A stretch of 64,000 nt of DNA from Cryptomeria japonica (GCF_030272615.1 NC_081414.1:909297009-909361008); one strand, 5' to 3'. Positions 46,337 through 58,782 are shown, counted from the first letter of the stretch. Made by a program: numbers and translations. Notes: a model not told the origin generated them from the sequence alone.

Positions 46337-49300
46337 TTACTCAGAAAGTAAGTGAGGATACAACTCCCTCACTCTTTCAACCTCCATCCATTGTGCTTTC
46401 CTAGGATGCATCCCTTTACGTCCTACTTTAAAGTACTCAATAGCACCTATTTTTGAAGATCTGACATTTCTATCAAGAATGACATCCTTTGGTAGCTCTG
46501 ACATATACTCAAGTGCAAGGTCATCAACTGAAGGAACTTGAATATTAGCCTCTTCATCAAATATCATTGGAGGCTCATACAACTTCAGATTTTCTACATT
46601 TACAACTGAGTAAATTTGCATATATGGAGGAAGATTAAGGCGAAAGGCATTGGTACCGATCTTTTCCAAGATCTCAAAGGGACCATATCTGATAGGCTTA
46701 AGCTTCTTACCTTCACCTTGCATCCTTTCCTTGCTAATATGTAACCAAACACGGTCTCCAACCTGAAAATGATGATCTATGCGATGCTTGTCATGTCAAG
46801 CCTTGTATTTGGCTTGGCTCTTCTCCAACTGAGCTTCTACTGTCTGATGAACTGCTTGGACTTTTTGAATGAACTTCAAAGCCTTCTCTGCATCATGACG
46901 TCCATCTTCAACATCATCTTTTCCAAAGGCAAAGTCCATCGGTGTTCTTGGCAAGTAACCGAAGCAAGTCTCAAAAGGAGACCTCTTTGTAGAAGAATGT
47001 GCTGCATGGTTGTAAGCATGTTGCACATAATAAAGATTCTCATCCCACAACTTAGGATGCTTGCTACAGTAACCTCTAAGCAGATGAACAACTGTCCTAT
47101 TGACTACCTTTGTCTATCCGTCAGTCTGCGGATGGAAGGTTGTACTCTTCTTCAACTTGGTGTCCATGAGTCCCCACAAAGATGTCCAAAATTCCCCTAA
47201 GAATCGAGAATCTTGATCTAATAAAATAGAAGTAGGTAACCCAAAATGAACCCATACAAATTGGAAGTACATATGAGCTGTTAGTTCAGCAGTGACCTGT
47301 TTCTTACAAGGCATTAGAATACACATTTTTCTGAACCGATCAACAACAACATACAAATAATCATGTCCCTTCCTAGACATAGGTAAACCTCCCACAAAGT
47401 CCATAGACACACTTTCCCATGGACGGGATGGTACAGGTAATGGTGTGTACAAACCCAATTTCCTATTACTTGGTTTATTGGTTGCACACATTACACATCC
47501 TTTTATATACTTTGTAACAGTTTCTTGCATACGAGGCCAGTAACAATACTTCTGCAATTGAACCAATGTTTTACTTACCCCAAAATGTCCTGCAATCAAA
47601 GAGGTATGTTCTTCTCGAATCACCTGGGCTTGTTCATCTCTAGGAACACATAATTTACCCAAGTGGTACAACAAGTTGTCCTGCACATAGTAATCTTTTT
47701 CTTCTACATGTTTACCCTGGATTAAACCTGCATATATATCCTTAAAATTCTCATCATTAGCATATTGTTCCTGAAAACTTTCATGAACCATGGAACTATT
47801 TTTAAGGATTATCAAAGCATTCTTAACTGGAGGCCTAGAGAGCATATCTGCTACTTTGTTATGGGCACCTTTCTTATACTTAATCACCAAATGAAACTGT
47901 TGAAGAAAACCCATCCACCTAAAATGCCTACTTTGTTGTAGTTTAAACTGTGAGTGCAAATACTGGAGTGGCTGATGATCAATGTGGATTACAGTTTCTT
48001 TGCCCATTAAGTAGTGTTTCCATTTCTTAACACTCTGAACTAAAGCATAAAGTTCCTTATCATAAGTGGGATAGTTACTTACTGCGCCTGAAAAAGTTTT
48101 AGAGTGGTAGCAGATTGGTTTACCTCCTTGCATGAGTACAGCTCCCATGGCAAACCCACTCGCATCTGTCTCGATCTCAAATGGTTGATGTAAATCTGGT
48201 AAAGCCAGAAATGGTGCAGTGCTTAACTTTTCCTTCAAAGTGTTGAAAGCCTTCTATTGTGGACCTCCCCACTGAAAAGTTGCCTTCGTACTGGTCAATG
48301 CATGCAATGGTGATGCGATAAAAGAGAAGTTTGCAATGAACTTCCTCCATTACTGAACTGCACCTAAGAAACTCCTGACTTCTGTGACTGTACTTGGCTT
48401 AGGCCATTTTACAATACAATCCACCTTCGCAGGGTCTACTTTCAGTTGACCATTCCCTACTATTGGTGTATAAATAAATATTCATTTTGGATATTATTAC
48501 ACTTTACTTAAGTTAACTTAGGGTAATGCATCTCTTCGTAGTTTGGATTTGAGACACTTAGAGAAGTGTGCACATAGGGATAGAGCTTGTAGGAGAAATT
48601 CCACCTTTTGTGGTCTTATTTTGCTGTTACACTCCACATTCGGTGGGTCATCCACCTCTTGTGGAATATTATATTATTTCTCCTACCTACCCCTAGTATT
48701 TCTTACCTACCCTTGTTTCTCATTGAGCCACATGTCATAATTGTGTGCTCGTACATCCATATGGCCTTGCCTATATAAGCAGGCCTATATTCATTGTATT
48801 GGTTAATCGAGTTGATCATTTGCGTATTGATGAGAATACAATTTGTTCTTGTCATTCTATTGTCTCTCTTTTATGCTTTTCATTGTGCCCTTGATCTTGG
48901 CAAAATCCTACACCTACGACATAGCCTAGGTACACTAAGGATGTCTTAGCGAACTCGCATTTAGACATCTTTACATAAAGTTTTTCTTTCCTTAATACAT
49001 CAAGGATTTTTTTAACATGAGTTACATGATCTTCCCAAGACTTGCTGAATACAAGAATATCATCTAGGTAGACTATGACAAAATCATCAATAAAAGGACG
49101 AAAGACATCATTCATGACTCTCATGAATGTAGCTGGTGCATTACAAAGCGTGAAGGGCATAACCAACCACTCGTAAAGTCCTTGTTTAGTCTTAAAAGCA
49201 GTTTTCCAAATATCATTTTCTGCAATTTGTATCTGATGATATCCACTACGCAAGTCTAACTTAGTGAAATAAATTGCATGTTTCAACTGATCAAGTAAAT

Positions 49301-51431
49301 CATCAATTCTAGGAAGAGGGTACTTGTTCTTTACCGTTATCTTGTTCAAAGCTCTATAGTCGATGCACATTCTCCAAGTCCCATCTTTCTTTGGAACCAA
49401 CACAATAGGAGAACCACAAGGAGATGTACTAGGATGAATAACTCCTCTCTCAACCAGCTCTTGAACCTGCTTTTTGATCTCTTCATTTTGCAAGACTGAT
49501 AATCGGTACATGCCAATGTTTGGAAGTGGCACATCTTGCTGCAACTGGATCTCATGTTGTATCTCTCTCTTAGGAGGCAATCCTTTTGGTCCCTGAAACA
49601 AGTCATCGTAAGCGGAAATAACTTTGACCATTTCAGCCTTATTTTTAGGATCACATCCTTTAAATGCCTCAGATGTTTCTTCCTCTTTGGCTTTTACAAG
49701 CATTAAGACAAAGTTCTTACTAGAGTTGACTATCCTTTTCATTTGACCAGCATTAACTAGTGCAAGATTACTCTTTACCTTATGTGCCCATACAATGTAT
49801 TCAACCTTATCTTTAAAAAGATGGTATTTGTTCTCCCCTCTATAGAAGATAGCCTGTCGATCATACAAATATGGACTCCCAAGTACAAGACCACAAATAT
49901 CTAAAGGGACTACATCAGCTTCTACCTCATCTACAAAGTTTGCAGTGATAACAAATCTTATCTTACATTGTTTAGTTACTTGCAATTGTGCATCATTGCA
50001 AACCCGTCCCAGAGGGTATGGTTTCGGATGAGGTATTGTAGTCAAGTTAAGTTTTTTAACAATTTCTTCAGATATCAAGTTAACTTGAGAACCCGTATCA
50101 AATAATGTATCAACTTTAGTATGTTTGATAACAACCCGAATATGAAATAATTCATTCCTTTGCTTATCATTCTTAGGAGTAGAATCTTTACTTGTACTTG
50201 CACTTATATTAGAAGAACTTGTAGCTGATGAGAGAGATCTACCTTTTTCTTTACCTTGGATTCCAGCAACAACGATCTTTGTCTCATCTCCAGAGTCAGA
50301 TCCAAGATCATGTTGAACTATAGCAGCAGTCTTTTGTTTGTCTTTGTTTCCACCATATCTCTTTGGCCTCTTTTCAGGTTGTAGCTTCCAGCACCTAGAA
50401 TCATCATGCCATTCTTTCTTGCAATGTGAGCATGTGGGTTTTTCACCCTCTTTCTTCACTGTAGCTATCTTTTTCCCCTTCCCTTTGTTTTGGGATTTGT
50501 TCTCAGACTTAGATGGCTTCTTATTAGACTTATCAATAAAAGAACCCTTACCTCTTGACTCTAGGTGTGTGGCTTGAACACAAACTTCATCTAAGTTACT
50601 AGGATTCAAGACCAAAATTGAATGTCTCAGATAAGAGTGAAGACCACCTATGTACTTAAGCAATGTGTCCTGGGTATACAATGGAACATTTAATGCAATA
50701 GCCTTCTTTCTTAATTCATGGGTGTAATCCTGGACAGACTGACCTTTCCCTTGCCTAAAAAGTTGTCAGCTCATCATTAACTGTTGCATATGGCCTAGTG
50801 GATAGAATTGCTTCTTGAGAGCATTAACAAATTCTAACCAAGTTAAATTGATTTTACCATGTTGTGAAGACCCATCCTGAATTCTACTCTCCCACCAGGT
50901 TAGAGTTGTACCTCCTAACCGAAGAGTAGCTAACTGGATCCTATCATCATCATCTAAGAGGTTTTGGACTCTACAATAGACTTCAACCTGCTGAATCCAA
51001 TCATCTAATTTTTCAGCATTTAATTCCCCACAATACTTTGGTAGATCAAATTTTACATCCAATTTAATCCTAGGCTTATGTGAACTCTTGAAAAGAGAAG
51101 AAGACTTAGAATGAGTAGAAGAGGGAGAAGACAAGGAAGAAGGAGAAGAAGGAGATGGGGGTGTCTTTGGAGGCTCATGGTCACCTCCTGGTCTTTTCCC
51201 TTTGTTCTCATGAGCTGCACGTCTTCGCATCTTGTCCTCTCTCTCTTGTACTAAAACTTGTACAATGGTTTCCAAAATTTGAAGAGTCTTTTGAATACTC
51301 TTGTCTTCAGAACCTTCTCCACCACCTTTTCCTTCCATCTGTGATGGTAGATTAGTTCTTCGTTTTTCGATCTCAAGATTATATTCTTCAAGTTTGCCTT
51401 CGCCTCGTTGAATCCTGGATCTTGTTAGCAT
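46337..51431 (-). pseudogene. chromovirus gag-pol of element E, with stops and an inserted solo LTR
   Basis: Gag starts near 51431 (MLTRSRIQRGEG) and has the WWESRIQ core, a TGA at 50766-50768 and a CX2CX4HX4C knuckle (CSHCKKEWHDDSRC). The protease DTG is near 50099. RT has YLDD at 49059-49070. RNase H (ETDASGFAMGAVL) begins near 48160. The integrase His-Cys and core follow (MDFVGGLPMSRKGHDYLYVV), with a TAG at 47114-47116 and a TGA at 46796-46798. The tail (ILDRNVRS, IEYFKVGRKG, AQWMEV) resembles a chromodomain, which targets chromoviruses to modified histones. Stops stay in frame and the solo LTR at 48461-48912 plus its duplication is the only large break in frame, apart from the nonsense codons. 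Confidence 0.87.
48461..48912 (+). repeat. solo LTR inserted in the pol of element E, with TSD
   Basis: A 452-bp segment starting TATTGGTGTATAAATAAAT and ending AAATCCTACA is flanked by CCTAC at 48456-48460 and 48913-48917. Taking it and one duplicate out leaves the RT frame of E continuous (YLGYVV on one side, LKVDPAK on the other). A TATA box TATATAAG lies at 48772-48779, giving plus orientation. The first two bases are TA rather than TG, probably a later change. Confidence 0.88.
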
Positions 51432-51458
51432 TCAATTTTGCAATACTAGTCAAACAAA

Positions 51459-51470
51459 GCTCTGATACCA
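51459..51470 (-). promoter_or_regulatory. primer binding site of element E (initiator Met tRNA type)
   Basis: The minus strand reads TGGTATCAGAGC, four bases from the LTR edge at 51475. Confidence 0.85.
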
Positions 51471-51474
51471 AACT

Positions 51475-52341
51475 TGATCTGATTAGGATCTATGACAATT
51501 ACAGACAAATGCTTAACAATATTACACAAGTTAATTCAAAGCTTTAATTTGAGCGAATTAACATAATAATGCTTAAATGAACAAAGCATAATAAAAGTAA
51601 TAAACTAAAAGAAAGAGAGTAGAAAGATAGAAGACAAAACACAATTGATAACGGAGTTCATCCGCAGGTCGAACTACGTCTCCAGGTCCTGCTCCAATAG
51701 GGGGACCGATCCGATTAGCTCCAAAATCAATTACAAGTGTTACAATATATTCCCTTCAAGCACAATGGCAACATTATTCTCCAATGTGCAGGAATAATCA
51801 ACAAGCTTTCAAGTTCATAATCTCCTTCTCATCACCTGGATGATTTTCAAAGGCCTAATACCCCCTTTTATACATAAAATTAGCCATAATTAGGCTAAAA
51901 CCACCAAAACCAAAAAATAATCCCCCTTAAGAAAATAATCCCATAAATATCCTCTTTCCATTTTATGGTTTGGATTTTACTCCATCATTAGGGGTTTGTT
52001 TTTAACAAATAACCTTATTTAAATAAGGTTAGGTGGAATTTATTTGGTTATGTAAAATATCCTCCAAAAATATCTTATATTAATAGTGCACTGGCCATCC
52101 TTGGTTTTAGGAGACTGGTGGTTGGGAGTTCAACTCCCACCTGCCTCTCTTTTAATAGCACTAAGCGGCTTATGCTTTAAATAAAACTGAGCGCTATGTT
52201 TAAATAATTAATAGCACTAAGCGGCTTATGCTTTAAATAAAACTGAGCGCTATGTTTAAATAAGCGCAAATCTCGTGGTGCAATGGTATTGAGGCAACAT
52301 CGGAGATTTGAAACAATTTGGGTCAATACAACTAGAAATTG
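51475..52341 (-). repeat. 5' LTR of element E
   Basis: It is the partner of 45456-46295. It differs by a 56-bp tandem duplication (52153-52264) and by replacement of the B-box part with gatttgaaacaatttggg; a similar gagatttgaaacaatttt recurs just outside the LTR near 52368. Confidence 0.85.
52153..52264. repeat. 56-bp tandem duplication in the 5' LTR of E
   Basis: The unit begins taatagcactaagcggctta at 52153 and 52209. The other LTR has one copy, so the doubling arose after insertion. Confidence 0.85.
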
Positions 52342-52345
52342 CTGT

Positions 52346-53250
52346 GTTTGGAATCATCCACCCACGTGAGATTTGAAACAATTTTAAGGAGCATATCCTC
52401 TGGATCAATTTCCGACCGTAATATATGACAATGATCTCCCATCAATTATGCTTTGATGGGTTGCCATGCCCGGAGCTACTGCAACAAACATTTGTGCATC
52501 AGTTCTGCTTCGAATACCTTGCAACGTCTTGTTTTATGTTATCCACGGGGTTTCTGAGCGGGAACAATTTAAATCTGAAATTAACGGCGATGACTTTCAA
52601 CTGAAACGGAAACGGACACTGGTGACAGGAATGGGCCCACACATCTGCCACATTTAACATGCAACCAAGATAAACAAACAGGAATTTTGTTTTCATTATA
52701 CTTTGATAAATATCCATCCCCTGTTTCAGAGATCTGATTTAGGGACAAACACGAGATGATGACAGATAAAATTGTGAGTTGGGCGTTAAACCTATAACAA
52801 AAACCATTTAATTATGCTTTGATAGAAGTCCATAGCTGTTTTAGGTTTCCACTTTTGACATGGGTTGATGTTTTGAACTAAACAATGAACGTTGGGAAGT
52901 TTGTCTTAATGCATACCATTTGCATTTGCTTGAAAGTTTCTAAAGTTGTTTCAACAAATTATGTATATCCTAAAATTGCTACACTCCGAGATGAGATCTC
53001 TTCAAGGCATTCTATCAAACAGTTCACACGCTTTGTGTATACTTTCACACTCCACATGCATGTCTACCAAGTATTTCCAACTAAAACATTTGCCTGCCTA
53101 GTGCTTTTTCTCTAAAATTTACTATGGAACCTTCAACAAATCCATTACGTTCATTTCCGGTGAGCATTCCATTCCGTTTGATCACAAATCTGTAACGCAT
53201 TTTGTCAAACAGTTAGCGCACCTGGTTTATGCCTCACATCTTGATGTAGG
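52346..53250 (-). pseudogene. PPR protein remnant, upstream part
   Basis: Minus-strand translation in several frames gives PPR phrases: LVDMHVECESIHKACELFDRMP followed by a stop and RDLIS, and near 52420-52450 HQSIIDG with YITVGN. Repeated ctttgatgg/ctttgatag stretches with nearby tccat mark the recurring HQSI part of each unit. It continues the reading direction into 45455-44860 across element E. There are many stops and shifts. Confidence 0.6.
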
Positions 53251-53539
53251 AGTATATACAGATATAAGGGCAATCTTCTATTATCCCCCAAATAATTATA
53301 TTTTCTTTTTTCATGACTTAGGAGGTATAGAATAGTCAAAAGTTTGAAATGATAAAAAACAATTATATGTTATTTCTAGTAAGTTGACTTATATGGATAT
53401 GTGTAGATATGAAAACGAATCTCAATGAGCAAAACTGAAAACTAAAGTGAATGGTGAAAGAATCATAGCATGTATTGTTTGAAAGATATTAAAACTTCTG
53501 CCTCAAGAAATTTCTTTTATAAGACTTATTGTCGGTGCA
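53251..53539. other. spacer between PPR remnant and element F
   Basis: AT-rich with no coding signal. The left edge of F is not defined by any LTR. Confidence 0.5.
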
Positions 53540-56230
53540 CACATAGTACTAAAATTTATAATGAACTTCCAGTTAAAACTTTTAAGCCATGAAAAGATAT
53601 TGCCTCTTCAATATCTGCTCGTTTAGGCCATTCTGCAATTGCTCTCACCTTATTTGATCAATCTTCAACCCATCTGCATAGATCACAAATTCCAAATAGA
53701 CCATCTCATTCTTCATGAAATTGCACTTCTTGAGGTTGAACAACAACTTCTCTTCACTCAACCACTAGAATACTTGTCTAATGTGTTGTCCCTATTCTTC
53801 CCTTGTCTTGCTAAAAATTAGAATGTCATCGAAAAAAACAATTAGGAACTTACCCAAGAACTCCTTCAATAGTTCATTCACTGGTTGCATGAACTTGCTA
53901 GGTGCATTAGTGAGTCCAAAAGCCATGACCAATCACTCATGCAATCCTTAATGCCTAATGAATGTTGTCTTCTACTTATCTACTTCGCAGATCCCGATCT
54001 CATGGTGTCCACACTTGAGATATAGCTTAGTGAAGTATTTTACACCACTCAAATAGTCTATTATGTCATCCATCATCAACAAAGAAAACTACTACTTTAT
54101 TACAATCTTGTTGATGGCCCTTGAGTTGGTGCACATCCTCCATTCTCCACCTTTATTTGGTGTCGAGATAATAGGTAATGCATGTGGACTTAGGCTCTCC
54201 TATATTAATCCCTTCTCCAGCAACTCACGAACTTGTCTACTCAACTCCACATTCACCACTAGTGTCATCAAGTGTGCCACTTTGTTAGGAAAACTTGCTC
54301 CTGGTATGAGGTCACTTCAAAATGATGTTAGTCCCTTCATAAAATCATTTGACACAATGTTTTGGAATTCCTTGAGCAGCCCTGCTACTTCTTCTTGTGA
54401 AACCTCCTCCTTTTTTATGGCATCTATCGCATCCCCACTGCTGCATTTTCTTACAATGAGTGCAAAACAAGTGTTCTCATGCTTCAATCCATCCAGGAAA
54501 TTCCTTCCATTTACTAAGAAGGCACTTGCGTTGCCACATACCACCTCTATCCATTCTTCTTTCAAAGGAATCAAAGTTATGCATGTTTCCCTCATTGGTT
54601 ATGGTGTAGATGTTCTTCCTTCCATCATGTATGGCCCTTCTATGATATTGCCAAGGCCTCCCAAAGAACAAGTGGCAAGAACCCATTGGCATGATATCAC
54701 ACAATACTTCATCCCTATTTGAACTAATGTGGAAATTGACAAGGCATTGCTCACTCACCAATTTTTTTTGATCATCTTGCTCCAAAGCAATCCAATATGG
54801 GTCTAGTTGCTTGATTCTCTTCAGGTTCAACTTTTGCACCAACTCCTTTGAGACCAAATTTTTTGTGCTACTACTATCGATGATAACCTTACAACACTTA
54901 CCTCCCAACTCACACTTTGTATGGAATAGGCTCCTTCTCTACATCCATTCATCTCTAATTACTCTATACAATAAGGCTCTCCTCATGACCAATGAATCAA
55001 CCTTTTTCAGGTATCCTGTGGACCTAGATGATCTATCTCCTTCCTATTAGAATAGGTATTCCTATCTCCAAAGTCTCTTGGCTTCCTAGCACTTCCCTGA
55101 CACCATTTAGAGGTACAATGCCCAACCTCTTGGCACTTGAAACATGTTCCCTAGAATATTACATAGTCAAATATTTTTTCAATCCTCCCATCTTCGTCAT
55201 CCCAATGATGGTCCTCCTTTTCTCCTTAATTGCAATGTGAATCCTCCTAGGACCTCTTTTCTTGGGCTTCTTCCTCTAACTCTCTCTACACAAGGCCTCC
55301 TCTCAATTTGTTGTGTCCATCTCTCCAAATCCCTTCAATTATTGCTCCCTAACATTTTCTTTGTCCTTCTAAGCAACTTTTCTTCCAACCTCAATGAAAA
55401 TTGGTAGGCTTCCTCCATGGTAGTCATCTAGAGCAGGCTTTATTCCCCTTGAATGTTGGTTCTAAGGCCATTAATGTATATCACCACCTTCTCTCTTTTG
55501 AATTTATTGTTTCTACTCCTAATGATCATTATGTGGAATTATTTGGTGTACTCCTTCACTATCTTCTATCTCTACCACAAATTTTGAAGCTTCTTCAATG
55601 ATTCCAATTCATAGTCTGTGGGTATAAATTGGCCCTTTAATTTAATTACCATCCTTTCCCACTTCATGATCCATTTCTTCCCTCTTCGGTTTCAGTCCAA
55701 CTACACCTCTTTCCATCAAATGACAACATGCCCCTTTAATTTTGTTTTGGAGATCTTCACTCACTCTAGATCCTCTATCTCCTCAAATTTAAAGTATTCC
55801 TCCATCTCATTTCCAATCAATCAATTCTTTTGGATTCATGCTTTCAACATAACTAGGGATCTTGACCCTCAATTGCTTTCCAATTTTTGCAATTACCTTC
55901 ATCATCTTGATTTAATCTAACTCCTCCTCCTCTTGACTCCTCATCTTGCTTTTGCATCCTTGGATCTTCATCATCACCCTCTTCTTTGAATCTCACATTA
56001 AAACCCTTCTTTCGATCTTCCTCAATAGCATCTAGCTAATTCTTCATGGATCTCATAATGTCCATCATCTCTTACACTCTTTTGATGAAATTGGCATTTA
56101 CTAACATCCTTCTTCATGGCAGTTTCCTTCTAGCTCAGGATTGCAACCAGCTTACTTTGGCAATTAGTTGACAACACCTACAACTTGCCTCCAGTTGGCG
56201 ATCTATCCACACCATGGCTCCTCTAAAATT
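53540..56230 (-). pseudogene. gag-protease-RT remnant of gypsy element F
   Basis: The zinc knuckle CX2CX4HX4C (CFKCQEVGHCTSKWC) is at 55144-55100. The protease block runs 54908-54477 and shows DSS at 54878 where DSG is expected, followed by CDIMPMGSCHLFFGRPWQ. RT pieces: [16 protein letters not shown] then [10 protein letters not shown] with the catalytic pair at about 53838-53813. Downstream RAIAEWPKRADIEEAISFHG marks the connection region. The frame changes several times. The protease style is that of plant chromovirus-like gypsy elements. Confidence 0.75.
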
Positions 56231-56251
56231 TGCGCTTCTTGAATCTTTCTT

Positions 56252-56262
56252 TGATACCACTT
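56252..56262 (-). promoter_or_regulatory. primer binding site of element F
   Basis: The minus strand reads TGGTATCAAAG, a one-base variant of the initiator Met tRNA site, five bases from the LTR edge. Confidence 0.7.
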
Positions 56263-56267
56263 AATGT

Positions 56268-56422
56268 AGTCAAGCTTAGAGGGTTTAGAATGGATTGTCC
56301 AAACTTGTATCTCAACATACACTAAAACACAACACAAGGTTGAATGTAGAATGAAATAAAAACTTTACTAATGATAATTGAATAACTAAATGTCTGCAAG
56401 CCTTTGCATGACCAATTGATAC
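56268..56422 (-). repeat. partial LTR of element F, cut by element G
   Basis: It begins TGTAGTCAAGC at 56268 and runs until the TG start of G at 56423. The last five bases, gatac (56418-56422), should recur after the right end of G, outside the window. Confidence 0.65.
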
Positions 56423-57202
56423 TGTAGACACTCAAAATTGTCATGTCTAATTAAATAAATATTTTATTTATTTAATTATCTAAGCCTAATTCTTCTATTA
56501 ATTAAATAAATTTTTATTTATTTAATTAATTCATTTATCCTCTTCTAGCCTTATTTCTCATTTAAATAAATACATTTATTTATTTAAATTATCCCTTTCC
56601 TAAATTAAATAAATATTTTATTTATTTAATTGTCCTACTTCTTCTATTAATTAAATAAATCTTTATTTATTTAATTAATTCATTAGCTTTTTCTACACAT
56701 GACATATGTCATTCATCTCTTAATTCATACGCTACCTACCTCTTTCATTATTTTGGTATTTCTTATACCTACCCTCTAATCCTAGCCGACCTCCTTTTTA
56801 CACCTCTCAATCTTATCCCTCCATTTCTTATTGTGTCTTCTATTTAAGGGGATACTTTCTTCATTGTCAAACCCTAATGGCTAATGACTGATTTTGGAGT
56901 ACTTGGCTACACTACGATCCTACTTGCAACCACATTCCGTTCTTTGTTGAGCTCTTGTGCATATAAAAATCTGAGAGCAAATATATCAAGCAAGATCAAT
57001 GGAGATAGGAAGAATGGAGATCAAAACCCTATTGGACATGTGATGGTATAATCTTTGTGATTTTGAGTTATTTTGCATTGTCTTAGGTAATCTTCATATG
57101 TTATGGTGGATCTTTGTTCATTGTTAGGCTAGGGTTTAGTGGTTGGATTCATTTTAGCCTTTCAATATTGTTGTTTATTGTTATCCATTTTCACCATAAA
57201 CA
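56423..57202 (+). repeat. 5' LTR of element G
   Basis: It begins TGTAGACACTC and ends CCATAAACA, next to the primer binding site. Five AT palindromes occupy 56449-56679. A TATA-like tatttaag lies at 56841-56848. Confidence 0.8.
56449..56679. repeat. five perfect AT-rich palindromes in the LTR of G
   Basis: Inverted repeats with 3-4 nt loops lie at 56449-56477, 56497-56530, 56560-56589, 56603-56631 and 56646-56679. Arms are 13-15 bp, for example AATTAAATAAATA against TATTTATTTAATT, and perfectly paired. Numbers 1 and 4 are the same, and 2 and 5 differ only in the loop, so the set includes a duplicated pair. Confidence 0.95.
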
Positions 57203-57205
57203 TTT

Positions 57206-57223
57206 TGGCATGCCCGGTGGGAC
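57206..57223 (+). promoter_or_regulatory. putative primer binding site of element G
   Basis: TGGCATGCCCGGTGGGAC begins three bases after the LTR. It differs from that of the left Tat element; I cannot assign the tRNA. Confidence 0.65.
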
Positions 57224-57315
57224 CCTTGTCCTTTTGCATTTAACATTTTTGTTGCAGATTTTGCATTTTTAAAGTTGCAGATCGGACAGTTTTCGACAAC
57301 ATTTTAGGTTTTTCC

Positions 57316-57574
57316 GCGTCTGCGAGTGTTCAGATCGCGTTTTTGTGTTTCAGAAGCGTCTGCGATATAGAGAATCGCGTCTGTGTTTCTGCCAATTTTT
57401 ATTTTTTTTTGCAGGTTTCTGGAATCGCGTCTGAGAATTTTAACCGCGTCAGTGCTGGATCTTATCGCGTCTGCACTCGAAAGTCGCGTCTGTGACCTCT
57501 GATCGCGTCTGTGAACTACAGAACCGCGTCTGTGTCATACAGACGCGTCTGTGTCTGGTATAAAGGCGTCTGTG
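57316..57574 (+). repeat. array 1: 12 copies of gcgtctgtg at about 20-nt spacing
   Basis: Copies (some with one to three changes) start at 57316, 57337, 57356, 57377, 57427, 57446, 57467, 57486, 57505, 57526, 57545 and 57566. Steps are 21, 19, 21, 50, 19, 21, 19, 19, 21, 19, 21. The 50-nt step holds the T run and gcag. Spacers of 10 or 12 nt are not conserved, apart from a frequent acaga or tctg. Confidence 0.95.
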
Positions 57575-58782
57575 CATTCTGTTTTGCAATTTTTCAATTT
57601 TTCTTTGATTCGGGTTTTCGGATTTTGTACTTAGGGTTTCAGATCTAGTTTGTTTTCGGCTAACTCTTGCAGATCTAGCTAACCTGGTTTGTGCAGCTTG
57701 CTTTGGAGGCAAATACGTTTTTGTTGAAGGCCCCTTTTCACAAAGTCTTTTGGGTTTTAAAATTTACCTAACTTGTGTGCTTGCAGGAAGGGGTTATCAT
57801 TTGAAACAACCCCAAACTACTAACAATTTTGTTGTAGGGCCTTAGCTAGTGTTTTGTAATTTTGTTGTGTGCCTTGTTTTCATAGCTTAGCAAACACTTC
57901 CATTGGTGCACTAAAATTGAATCATTGTCTTTTGTGTCTTGAGCAATAGGCTCTTTTTGTTTGATCTTTAGAGGGTCTGTCTTCCCGTGTGGTCATTAGG
58001 ACTACTAGTGAGAAGAGAACGACCCAAGTGGTAGCAAGGAAAACCCACCTCTTCCGAACCACTATAATCAAATGTATTCATGGTGAAAACTATGAATAAC
58101 GTGTGCTGATTAGTTCATACCGACACTATGTCTCCCCATAAACCCGTTTGATCAAATTTATTTGATCATTTGTAGGGCGTAACCCCTACCGGCTGGGAGC
58201 CTTCTGTATTTACAGAGCTGAAAGTGTCGCATGTATGGCCACACGAGCGGATGCCCTTACTAGCACCTCTTTGTTTTATATGCCCAAATCCTTCTAGTTG
58301 ATGAGGCAGGAGGTCGGACCTCTGGTAGCGGCCCACACACATACGGTTCTCAGTAGAGATACAAAGTTCGCCATGGGGAGTTTTCATGGGGACTGATGCT
58401 TGGCTGACCCGAGAAGTGAGTGCCGAGGGTGGAGCCAGTGAGGTCAAGCATCTAAGTATCTGCTCTGAATAGCGTAGCCTCGGGGGTAAAACCCTATGTG
58501 GGATCAACAACTATTATCTTGGCCAGCCCTAAGATTTGTGCTTGTCTTATGCTAAACAATCAAACATTCAAGACAAAACAACAAAACATTGTGTCTTTTG
58601 TGTCTTCAAGTGTATGCAAAAACTTTTTACATCAAACAACACACTTTTGGAGTCTAAACAGTTTGCAAACATTGAGTCATCAACATTGTGTCCTCTTGTC
58701 ACGAAAAACAGTCGAAAAATCAGATTTGGTCACAACAAAACAACTTCACAGATAGGAAAAATTGCACTAAGGTTACAGAAAC

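Larger units (their letters stand above)
45456..52341 (-). mobile_element. Ty3/gypsy chromovirus-type element E, two LTRs, in a PPR pseudogene
   Basis: Two similar LTRs (45456-46295 and 51475-52341) flank, on the minus strand, a primer binding site, gag, protease, RT, RNase H, integrase and a chromodomain-like tail, then a polypurine tract. PPR remnants lie on both outer sides. Edges are not the perfect TG...CA of the other elements and I found no target duplication, so the ends may be eroded. A solo LTR (48461-48912) is inserted in its pol. In-frame stops make it inactive. Confidence 0.85.
53540..56422 (-). mobile_element. truncated Ty3/gypsy element F
   Basis: On the minus strand: LTR start (56422-56268, cut by element G), primer binding site (56262-56252), gag with zinc knuckle, protease and the first part of RT, ending near 53540 in the region just after the RT palm. 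RNase H, integrase and 3' LTR are absent. Many stops and shifts show age. It predates G, which is inserted in its LTR. Confidence 0.75.

Noticed and set aside
54063..54722. 219-codon open frame on the plus strand
   Set aside because: It is the antisense shadow of the protease region of element F, whose minus-strand motifs are clear.
57449..57712. Arg/Thr-rich open frame on the minus strand over array 1
   Set aside because: The composition comes from translating the gcgtctgtg repeat; the 40-nt period is not a multiple of three.
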